A stretch of 47,556 bases of DNA from Acidisoma sp. L85 (GTDB taxonomy: Bacteria; Pseudomonadota; Alphaproteobacteria; Acetobacterales; Acetobacteraceae). Position numbers and translations under genes: made by a program. The notes under the pieces were generated by a model. It was not told the origin of the DNA and did no database searches. It saw only the letters and a list, made by a program, of their open reading frames with translations. Within the stretch, counting starts at the first letter, position 1; each line of letters begins with the position of its first letter. Location of the stretch: assembly GCF_009765865.1 (NCBI RefSeq), contig NZ_LMUQ01000015.1:18955-66510 (forward strand), written 5' to 3'. Positions 1 through 6,987 of the stretch are shown here, piece by piece.

Positions 1-120
1 TTATCCAATCGCGTGTTTTCTTCATACGAGAACATCGTCGACCATTGCTGCTACGCCTGGAACAAACTCGCTGATCAACCCTGGACGATCATCTCAATCG
101 GATCCCGGGACTGGGCATAG
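1..120 (+). CDS. IS630 transposase, C-terminal fragment (cut by window edge)
   Basis: This is an open frame from the first base to the TAG at 118-120. It encodes the extreme C-terminus of an IS630-type DDE transposase, including the stretch YENIVDHCCYAWNKL that is also found in the complete copy. It can be assigned only by comparison with that second copy. The catalytic residues lie upstream, outside the window. Confidence 0.85.
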   Translation, partial: LSNRVFSSYENIVDHCCYAWNKLADQPWTIISIGSRDWA

Positions 121-148
121 CGGTCATGATCAACGAGACTTGGTATTA
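1..148 (+). mobile_element. IS630-family element, 3' end only
   Basis: The window opens inside a transposase. The first 120 bases encode the last 39 residues (ending SRDWA, then TAG), nearly identical to the C-terminus of the complete IS630 copy at 5594-6757. The element end follows at about 128-148; its reverse complement begins TAATACCAAGTC and matches the end of the other copy at 5594-5613 with few mismatches. This copy reads on the plus strand, the other on the minus strand, so the two are inverted relative to each other. The rest of this copy lies outside the window, so whether it is intact is unknown. Confidence 0.85.
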
Positions 149-169
149 GGCAGGTCGCTGATTTCGCCA

Positions 170-620
170 GATATCGTGCACAAATAGTCTTACTCGTCGC
201 GGGGAGTGGTCTGCTATCGATGCTTGCATCGGCCTACGCGGCTGCTCCCAATGCAAAACCTTGACCAACGATAGGCTGCGGGCCTTGCTTCCGTTCCGAC
301 CAGCCGCTGGCTACTTCACCCTCCGTAACCTCGGCGCCACGCCTCTCGTGTTAATTGGAGCTGAGATAAGAGGCTGCGGCTCTGCCATGTTGCACCGCTC
401 TACGAATGCCGGTGGGAGCGAAGCCATGGAGATGGTCTCGTCAGTGTCAGTTTCTCCTAGGGCACAAATCGCATCGCGCCCGGCAACTATCATCTGATGT
501 GTATGGGGCCGGATCCTAAAGTCCTCCAGGTTGGCGGGACCACGACAGCTATTCTCTACTTCACTAACGGCGAGCATCTCTCCGCGACACCAAGTGCGTG
601 GAGCACGACCGTGAGAGCAA
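170..620 (+). pseudogene. PCuAC (DUF461) periplasmic copper chaperone, frameshifted
   Basis: Three frames read together give a recognisable PCuAC copper chaperone. A signal-peptide-like hydrophobic stretch ending ASAYAAAP lies at about 170-258. The core begins AAGYFTLRNLG and runs through MLHRST and EAMEM at about 300-480 in another frame. The conserved PGNYHLMCMGPDP segment with the terminal beta strand (ILYFTNGEHLSA) lies at about 480-590 in a third frame. The His and Met residues that bind copper in this family are largely still visible. At least two frame changes (near 257 and 478) mean no intact protein is made. PCuAC proteins deliver copper to cytochrome oxidase; the decayed cytochrome-like piece just downstream fits a lost copper/respiration cluster. 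The assignment rests on pattern recognition, without a database search. Confidence 0.65.
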
Positions 621-639
621 TAGAGAGGCCTGATCGTCG

Positions 640-905
640 CAATGTATCGACGCTCGTTCCAATCATGGCGCTGGCCGCTCCGCTTGTCGCCTGCGGTCAA
701 GCTCCGCCCTGGTACGACATCAACGGGACGTCCCGGAATGGAGGCACCCTCTCTGGCGGGACGACCGGTGGCAATCTTGGAAAACCGCCTCGCATTCTTC
801 GCGAGTGGCCACGGGAATGCGATCATGCGGATCATCGCCGGCAAGCTTACAGTTGGGGAGCGTAACGCAGTTGCGCGGTATGTGAGCCGGCTCCCAGCCT
901 CCTGA
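640..905 (+). pseudogene. c-type cytochrome-like C-terminal fragment
   Basis: The frame ending at 905 contains SLAGRPVAILENRLAFFASG followed by a GKLTVGERNAVARYVSRLP stretch. These fit the C-terminal half of small class I cytochromes (c553 type), where 'LAGQP..YL..QL..F..G' and a final 'LARYYASLP' helix are typical. No CxxCH haem site is readable upstream; that part is in a different frame and looks decayed. It starts just after the PCuAC remnant, and copper chaperone and cytochrome genes often neighbour each other. It could instead be an unrelated short ORF; the match is suggestive only. Confidence 0.45.
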
Positions 906-947
906 CTAAATGATGTAAGCACGTTCGATCACGCCGAGGAACATTGA

Positions 948-2819
948 ATGACCGATGACATAGCGCCAGGAGACCCACGGTTAGTCGGCTATGCGCCGGA
1001 GGTCGAAGAGTCGTTCCGACCGCCTCCGGCACCGGCCGCTCTATCAGAGCAAGAGGTGCGTCGGATCAGCCTTCTGCCACTCTCGCTCCTCGCTCTCGTC
1101 GTCGGCGTTATCACGGGTGGGGGCGCCATCGTGTTTCGTGGGCTAATTGGTCTTGTTCACAACGTCCTATTCCTGGGACATTTCGCTTTCGCCTACAATG
1201 CAAGCCTTTTCACCCCGGCAAGCCCTTGGGGACCTCTAGTCATCTTGGTGCCAGTGATCGGTGGCATCGGCGTTACTTGGATCGTCTCCAATTTCGCGCC
1301 GGAGGCAAAAGGACATGGTGTGCCGGAAGTAATGGATGCCATCTACTATAAGCGAGGAGTGATCCGACCGGTTGTCGCACTGGTCAAATCCATCGCCTCG
1401 GCGCTCGCCATCGGCAGTGGGAGTGCAGTGGGACGGGAGGGACCCATCATCCAGATCGGTTCCGCGCTCGGTTCGACTTTGGGCCAGATCATTCCAATGC
1501 AAGCTGGTCAGCGGATTACTTTGGTTGCGGCAGGTGCCGGAGCCGGGATCGCCGCGACGTTTAACACTCCAATTGGCGGAGTTTTGTTCGCGACTGAACT
1601 GATGCTGCCGGAAATTAGCGTCAATACCTTTCTGCCTGTCGCCGTTGCGACCGGCACCGCGACCTTCATTGGAAGGCTTTTCTTCGGGTCGCAGCCAGCA
1701 TTTACTGTTCCAACTGACCTTGCTGCGATACCGAATGAGCCCGGTAGCGTACTCACGCTCGCCCTCTATGCCTTACTTGGCGCCCTGATCGGCGTGGCCG
1801 CGGCGGGCTTTGTTCGCGGCCTGCATTGGGTAGAAGACGGTTTCGACAGAATTCCAGGGCGTTACCTTCGACACGCATGCGGCATGCTTGTCGTCGGCCT
1901 TATGATGTACCTGCTCTGGAGAGGCGCCGGACATTACTATATCGAGGGAGTTGGCTACTCGACCATCCAGGCTACTTTACAGGGCGGACTGAGTGCGGCT
2001 CCCTTTCTTCTGTTGCTTTTCGCCTGCAAGCTGTTGGCAACCTCGATCAGTCTAGGATCGGGATCTTCCGGCGGGGTCTTTTCCCCCTCACTCTTCATGG
2101 GCGCCACGCTTGGAGCCGCCTTCGCCTCGCTTGTAACAGGACTCTTCCCCGGTGCGCCCGTGAGCGTGCCGGCTTTCGCAATGGTCGGGATGGGTGCCAT
2201 GGTCGGCGGCGGCACCGGCGCCGCGATGACCGCGGTTACAATGATTTTTGAGATGACGCGCGATTACAACATCGTGCTCCCCATGATCCTGGCGGTTGCG
2301 CTTGCATTGGCCGTCCGGCGTATACTGTCGCGCGAGAATATCTATACACTCAAGCTGGTGCGTCGAGGCCACCCGATCCCTAAGGCCCTACACGCCAATA
2401 TGTTTCTCGTCCATAGCGCCGCGGACATCATGGAGCGCGATGTCCTTGTGCTTGATGAGACGACGTCATTCATGACATTCCTGGACATGGCGACACTTCA
2501 GGGCGGCCTGCAACATGTAGTGGTGACGCGCGCGGGTTCGATCGTCGGCGGCCTGCTGGTCGATGCCGATTTCCGGCGGGCCCTTGGCGCAGCCGATGGC
2601 GCCGCACTTCTGGGCGATCTCGTGCGACCAAATTTTACCATCGTGCGAGAAAGTGATATCGCGTTCGACGTGATCCGCACGATCTGGAGTCGCCGTGCGG
2701 CTATGGCTATTGTGGTTGGACGAACGGGCGATCAGGTGTCAGAGCGAGTCTTAGGGGTAATCACTAAGGAACACGTCGCCGACACGGTCGCGCGTAGCGT
2801 CGAGATTTACCCCGGTTGA
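948..2819 (+). CDS. CLC-family chloride channel/transporter with C-terminal CBS domains
   Basis: This 623-residue inner-membrane protein of the CLC superfamily carries anions across the membrane. The selectivity-filter motifs are present in order: GHGVPE (about 122-127), GREGP (162-166, with gating Glu164), GSGSSGGVFSPSLF (about 370-383) and the Tyr of EMTRDYNIVLP (Tyr440). Residues of about 490-620 form a CBS pair, which usually binds nucleotides and regulates transport. At the position of the internal 'proton' glutamate of E. coli ClC (second E of FIIEEM), this protein has Leu218 in FATELML. That is more channel-like, or indicates altered proton coupling. The ATG at 948 is preceded by GAGGA seven bases upstream. 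It stands alone between decayed genes and a small unknown gene. Confidence 0.93.
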   Translation: MTDDIAPGDPRLVGYAPEVEESFRPPPAPAALSEQEVRRISLLPLSLLALVVGVITGGGAIVFRGLIGLVHNVLFLGHFAFAYNASLFTPASPWGPLVILVPVIGGIGVTWIVSNFAPEAKGHGVPEVMDAIYYKRGVIRPVVALVKSIASALAIGSGSAVGREGPIIQIGSALGSTLGQIIPMQAGQRITLVAAGAGAGIAATFNTPIGGVLFATELMLPEISVNTFLPVAVATGTATFIGRLFFGSQPAFTVPTDLAAIPNEPGSVLTLALYALLGALIGVAAAGFVRGLHWVEDGFDRIPGRYLRHACGMLVVGLMMYLLWRGAGHYYIEGVGYSTIQATLQGGLSAAPFLLLLFACKLLATSISLGSGSSGGVFSPSLFMGATLGAAFASLVTGLFPGAPVSVPAFAMVGMGAMVGGGTGAAMTAVTMIFEMTRDYNIVLPMILAVALALAVRRILSRENIYTLKLVRRGHPIPKALHANMFLVHSAADIMERDVLVLDETTSFMTFLDMATLQGGLQHVVVTRAGSIVGGLLVDADFRRALGAADGAALLGDLVRPNFTIVRESDIAFDVIRTIWSRRAAMAIVVGRTGDQVSERVLGVITKEHVADTVARSVEIYPG

Positions 2820-2852
2820 TGTCGTCGAGAAAGAGACGCGCGAGGGTTGGCG

Positions 2853-3176
2853 ATGCCCGTTCCGGCACCTGAGCTTCATTGGCCAGCCGAACTGGTGGAA
2901 GCGGGACCGCAGGCTGACCCGTCAATACTGCTGGGTGGGACAGCCACTCTTAACGGCGTGCAGCATCATGTTTATGCCTTGCGCATTAATTTGGATCACA
3001 TTACGCCCGATTTTAGGGCCGATCTCGATCAATCCCTCTACGCAGACCACGAGCTTGGCGTAATGTTGGACGAGGTATTCTATTTCGGCGGCGTAAGTCG
3101 TTCGTCAATTGTGGAGCTTGAAAGTAATCACTACATTATCTGGATGGTTCCTTCCGGGAGTTCATCGGGCGTTTGA
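2853..3176 (+). CDS. Small conserved-looking protein of unknown function
   Basis: A 107-residue soluble protein that I do not recognise. It is acidic, with alternating hydrophobic strands (GTATLNGVQHHVYALRINLD, then VMLDEVFYFGG and SSIVELESNHYIIWMVPSG) that suggest a small beta-rich fold, and it has no signal peptide or membrane segment. The ATG at 2853 is chosen; an in-frame TTG lies two codons upstream at 2847. It begins 33 bases after the CLC gene and could be co-transcribed with it. Confidence 0.55.
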   Translation: MPVPAPELHWPAELVEAGPQADPSILLGGTATLNGVQHHVYALRINLDHITPDFRADLDQSLYADHELGVMLDEVFYFGGVSRSSIVELESNHYIIWMVPSGSSSGV

Positions 3177-3483
3177 AAACTAGACGAACAGACGCTAGCC
3201 TAGCTAGGAAGAGCGTCACCTGCATGAAGTTAAGCAAAAGATCGAAAAATTCGGGCGCATCAACTTTGTCTGGAAAAGTTTGGTCTCCCCGGGTCAGACC
3301 TCAGCGGAAATCAACACCGATCCATCGAACGGGCGAAGGGGGATCTCTAGGCGTGAAAAGATTGCTCAAACCACGCATCTCCCAAAATTGGAGCTTCACG
3401 GATGAAGTGGACGATCAGCCACGGTCTTGATCCTTGGACAACCGCCCCCTTCTCTCGGAGACACGGAAGTAAGGAGGCATCGG
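3177..3483. other. Intergenic stretch with a start-less open frame
   Basis: Between the small gene and the YihY gene, one plus frame is open from 3208 to a TGA at 3403-3405 (65 codons). Its composition is protein-like, including KIEKFGRINFVWKSLV and INTDPSNGRRGISRREKIA. It has no ATG, GTG or TTG start in a sensible place and follows an in-frame TAG, so it may be the tail of a decayed gene. Another frame (3173-3430) is open but has poor composition. No family was recognised. The Shine-Dalgarno AAGGAGG of the next gene lies at the end of the stretch. Confidence 0.3.
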
Positions 3484-4425
3484 ATGGATGAGCCGGCCAT
3501 CACCGAGAAGAAGCCTTGGGCCATCTGGGCTATGACGAAAGATACCGTCAGCGGGTATATCGAAGACAATTGTCTTAGTCGCGGCGCGTCGATTGCTTAC
3601 TTTACAGTGTTTTCCCTCGCTCCAATCTTGCTCGTGATGATCGCCATCGCGGGCTTCGTTTTCGGCGAGGATGCCGCGCGAGGCGTGCTTTTCGGAAAGC
3701 TCAAGGGAATGCTGGGCTCTGACGCGGCCGGCCTCGTTCAATCGATGATCCAAAGCGCGTCGAACAAGAAGTCTGGCGTCATCGCGACGGCCTCATCTGT
3801 GGTTATCCTGCTGATCTCGGCGAGCGGCGTCTTCGGCGAATTGCAGTCATCCCTGAACGCCATCTGGAAAGCCGATCCTTCGGCTGAGCATTCAACCGTG
3901 ACCCGGCTCGTCAAGGCGCGCGCGCAGAGCCTGGGCCTGGTTGCGAGCTTGGGCTTCCTGCTGCTGGTGTCGCTCGCGATTAGCGCTGCTCTCACCGCTG
4001 CCTGGAACCGAATCAATCAGGTTGTTCCCGGCGTCGGCTTCCTACTGCGCTTCATCAATATTGGTATCTCCTTCTCGATTACCGCTGTGTTGTTCGCTGC
4101 GATCTATAAGGTGTTGCCGGACAAGAAGCTCGAATGGCAAGATGTCATCATCGGATCGCTATTTACCGCAGTGCTTTACGTCATCGGAAAGACAGGCATC
4201 GCCCTCTATATCGGCAGCAGTCATGTTGCTTCCTCCTACGGTGCCGCCAGTGCACTCGTGATCTTGCTCCTGTGGGTTTACTACTCGGCGCAAATCTTTC
4301 TGCTTGGGGCGGAGTTTACGAAGGTTTACGCCCACCGGCATGGCAGCCAAAGGCGGCGCTGGATGAACTGGCAGTTCTGGCAGCGGGTTCGTCCGGTCAA
4401 GCCGCCGCCGCCGCAGTCGGGTTAG
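3484..4425 (+). CDS. YihY/BrkB (UPF0761) family inner-membrane protein
   Basis: This 313-residue polytopic protein has the family hallmark SRGASIAYFTVFSLAPILLV near residues 29-50. Membrane segments follow, including a VVILLISASGVFGELQ region, and the C-terminal SSYGAASALVILLLWVYYSAQIFLLGAEFTK block is strongly typical. Members were once proposed to be ribonuclease BN or virulence factor BrkB, but the molecular role is unsettled. The ATG at 3484 is chosen because AAGGAGG ends seven bases before it; the frame is open further upstream, but that part has no Shine-Dalgarno and poor composition. The C-terminus is basic and proline-rich (RPVKPPPPQSG). Confidence 0.92.
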   Translation: MDEPAITEKKPWAIWAMTKDTVSGYIEDNCLSRGASIAYFTVFSLAPILLVMIAIAGFVFGEDAARGVLFGKLKGMLGSDAAGLVQSMIQSASNKKSGVIATASSVVILLISASGVFGELQSSLNAIWKADPSAEHSTVTRLVKARAQSLGLVASLGFLLLVSLAISAALTAAWNRINQVVPGVGFLLRFINIGISFSITAVLFAAIYKVLPDKKLEWQDVIIGSLFTAVLYVIGKTGIALYIGSSHVASSYGAASALVILLLWVYYSAQIFLLGAEFTKVYAHRHGSQRRRWMNWQFWQRVRPVKPPPPQSG

Positions 4426-5437
4426 CAACCGCGTTAAGCGGGGCGGCTCATTCAGGTCATGGCGTCGGCGTCCCGACTACCTCCAGCCGAGTATTACTCG
4501 CATCGAGACAGTGGTAGCGTGGCTTGAGGCAGTGCCCATGCTATGAAATCGATCCGAGTCCGCCAAACAGTTCTCACTTTTGCGATCGGAAACGATCCCT
4601 TGCAGGACTTGCGGCTACCCACCCGAAATAAGAAATCAGTGTCTTCTCTCGTGCGACCAGCCTCGCACGCCACGCGCACAATGTGAATCAATAATTACTT
4701 GGCAGATGATCGCGTTGTTAACCCAGATCGCAGTCTATACGAAGGAGCGCCTACCTACAGGCTTCGAGCCTGTGGGATGAGCGACGCTGCATCGACATCG
4801 ACACCTACATTGGCACGGGTCCCGGGTTCGGTCCCGCTCCAAGCCTGGGAGACGCTAGGATGGAGATGAGGGGGCTGTTCGTTAGGTCGCCAGAGCTGCG
4901 CTCGGCCAGCCAAACGCCAGGCGCCACGGCGCTAGCGGCTGGCCGCCGACCAATCCGTCGCCTATAATGGGCGAGACCTCTTCCTGCCGGGCAACTGAAT
5001 GATCAACTTCGACGTCCGAGGGTATATAAACGCGATTTGCTATCTTACGAAGCCAGGCGCCTTCAGCACATCCGTCGGCACGGTCACCACAAGCCTGAGG
5101 CCCGGGCGGGCGGCGCGAAAAGACGGCGCCCCCTCGAGCAGCGTCTTCAAGTTACCGAACAAACGGTCATCCTCGCGAGCGTCATCTTATCCGAGTAGTT
5201 TAAGGTGCCAAGTAGTAGGCATCGAGCCATAACTCCTTTCGGGGGTGCCTCCAGCACCGCCACTGGACGTGTCTTCCCTGGCTCGCCGCAGCAGTGAACC
5301 GTCTCTCCCTTGTGCAGTGCAACATATCGTGCTCTGATGGGGCAGCGCCCGATCGCGGCGAGCTTGTGGCTACCCATCTTGGCCGGTATCGCTCACGTGC
5401 GGCTGGCTCCCTTCGAGCGAATTTCCACACTAACGGG
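4426..5437. other. 1-kb gene-poor stretch
   Basis: No convincing gene was found. A strong hairpin lies at 4754-4776. On the minus strand, about 5040-5189 is open for some 49 codons, with protein-like content ending RLVVTVPTDVLKAPGFVR, but it begins straight after a stop and has no start codon. This looks like a decayed gene tail that I cannot assign. The segment near 4811-4840 contains 'ggttcggtcccgctcc', reminiscent of a tRNA T-arm, but no cloverleaf can be built around it. Confidence 0.4.
4754..4776. repeat. Hairpin-forming inverted repeat
   Basis: CCTACAGGCT (4754-4763) pairs with AGCCTGTGGG (4767-4776) across a TCG loop, with nine of ten pairs matching. No T-run follows on either strand, so it is not a canonical intrinsic terminator. 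It could be a terminator remnant of the YihY transcription unit or part of a lost mobile element. Confidence 0.5.
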
Positions 5438-5611
5438 ATGCAAATGACGAAAGCCGCCGATCTGAAAGAGGGCGAGATCGCAGCCCTCAAAGAGAAACTG
5501 GCCTTGATGGCCACCGAGCACGAGCGGCTTCTGGCTAATCTGGCATCCATTCTGAAGAGCCTGGACGCCGCGATCACCACATTCGGCGAGGTTTATACCA
5601 AGGCCCGTTGA
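5438..5611 (+). CDS. Small coiled-coil protein, truncated by IS630
   Basis: A 57-residue frame beginning at ATG 5438 (or ATG 5444). It is Leu/Ala/Glu/Lys-rich (KEGEIAALKEKLALMATEHE, then LLANLASILKSLDAAITTFGE), with heptad-like spacing typical of a short coiled coil. The IS630 end begins at 5594, so the last codons and the TGA stop come from the IS and the native C-terminus is lost. The frame is open upstream to 5294, but that part has poor composition. No family was recognised; it may be only the remnant of a longer gene. Confidence 0.35.
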   Translation: MQMTKAADLKEGEIAALKEKLALMATEHERLLANLASILKSLDAAITTFGEVYTKAR

Positions 5612-6757
5612 TCGCAACCGCTATGCCCAGTCCCGAGAACCGATTGAGATGATCGTCCACGGCTGATCGGCGAGCTTATTCCAGGCGTAGCAGCAATGGT
5701 CGACGATGTTCTCGTATGAGGAGAACACGCGATTGGATAGCCAATTGTCGCGCATGAATTGCCAAATGTTCTCCTGAGGGTTCAACTCAGGGCATTTCGG
5801 CGGCAGCGGCACGATCGTGATGTTCTCCGGGACATTGAGCCTGGGCGACATATGCCAACCGGCCTGATCAAGCAGAAGGGCGGCATGTCGACCTGGTGTG
5901 ACGCTCTCCGAAATAACCTTCAGATGCAGGCCCATGGCTTCGGTGTCGCACCAAGGTAGAACGAGCGCTGCCGCGGTCCCTTTCTTCGGGCAGATAGCGC
6001 CGAAAATGTAGGTCCAGGCCGTGCGCTGGTCATGCGGGGCAGAGGGTCGAGTGCCTCGTCTTGCCCATCGCCGAGTGATCTTGTTTTTCTGCCCGATTCT
6101 AGCTTCATCAGCGAACCAAACTTCTATATCGCCGCGTTCGATTCCCTTTTCGCGCGCGATTTCGTCCAGACGGGTTGGGAGTTTTTTTTAAAAGTCTCGA
6201 TCGCGCCCTCAGCCTGGGCATGGTGGCGTGGTCGCGCAGACAGCTTGCGGTATCCCATCTTGCGCAATTCACGGCTGAGCGTCTGCTTGGAGATGCTCAC
6301 TTTATGTTCCTCGAACAGCCACTGACATAGGTCGATGATACGCCAGCGCACAACGCCATGGATCGCTGGAATAGGGCCACTCTCGACCTGAGCAGCAAGG
6401 GCGGCGCGCTGCGCCGCTAAGAGCCTGGCAGGCTGGCCAGGCGCCTTGCGATCGCGCAGGCCCATGGCGCCCTCCGCGTTGAACCTCAGCACCCAATCCC
6501 GCACGATCTGCAAGGTGACGCCGCCGATCTTGGCGGCGTCACTCCGCGTGCCGCCGTCGTAGATCGCCGCCAATGCCAGCAAACGGCGCGCCTGCGTGCC
6601 GTCCTTAGTCTTCTTGGCAGCAGCGCGCACCTGCGTCGCGCTAAAATCCGTTCGAAGCGGGATCGGCATGGCAAACTCCAAGGTTCGCCATCTTGAATCA
6701 GATCCAAGCCGATTCGGGAATCCCCCCACGAGTCACCCTTAACGAGACTCGGTATTA
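5594..6757 (-). mobile_element. Complete IS630-family insertion sequence
   Basis: An element of about 1.16 kb. The left terminal repeat (5594-5613) reads TATACCAAGGCCCGTT; the right one, as the reverse complement of 6740-6757, reads TAATACCGAGTCTCGTT. They match at about 12 of 15 aligned positions. IS630 elements insert at TA, and TA is present at both edges. It carries one transposase in two overlapping frames on the minus strand. It has cut off a small plus-strand coding region (5438-5611). A second, partial copy in the opposite orientation begins the window. Confidence 0.85.
5621..6669 (-). CDS. IS630 transposase in two frames, likely joined by -1 frameshift
   Basis: The N-terminal frame runs from ATG 6669 (MPIPLRTDFSATQ) to a stop at 6124. 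It contains the helix-turn-helix part (TRSDAAKIGGVTLQIVRDWV) and the linker up to ETFKK. The C-terminal frame supplies EVWFADEARIG, the LLLDQAGWHMS region, and PPKCPELNPQENIWQFMRDN, the DDE catalytic core. The frames overlap at a run of eight A on the coding strand (6182-6189); slipping back one base gives FKKKLPTRLDEIA, the sequence expected in this family. Some IS630 members use programmed -1 frameshifting on A-runs, so the arrangement is probably functional; a simple disabling indel is the alternative. Confidence 0.8.
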
Positions 6758-6987
6758 GTCCAATCCGTTGACGCGGCTTGATGGGCTGAGCAGGGCGTCG
6801 CCGTGATGCGTCGTGGAGGTCCGGACCGGCCCAAAGCGTAGACCGAAAATGGAATCCCAGCAGCGCAGCGCTTCATGCACAGACCACATAAAAGGGCGCC
6901 GCTGCGGCCGACGATCAATCCGCGGCGGTAAAATTGCGCGCGACCAGCATCCAATCATCCGGAGAAGGGCACTGTGATATGCTTTCC

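Noticed and set aside
311-922. 203-codon minus-strand frame
   Set aside because: It runs opposite the PCuAC and cytochrome remnants, which carry recognisable family motifs on the plus strand; its own composition is not protein-like.
4811-4850. tRNA-like T-arm sequence (ggttcggtcccgctcc)
   Set aside because: No acceptor, D or anticodon stems could be matched around it.
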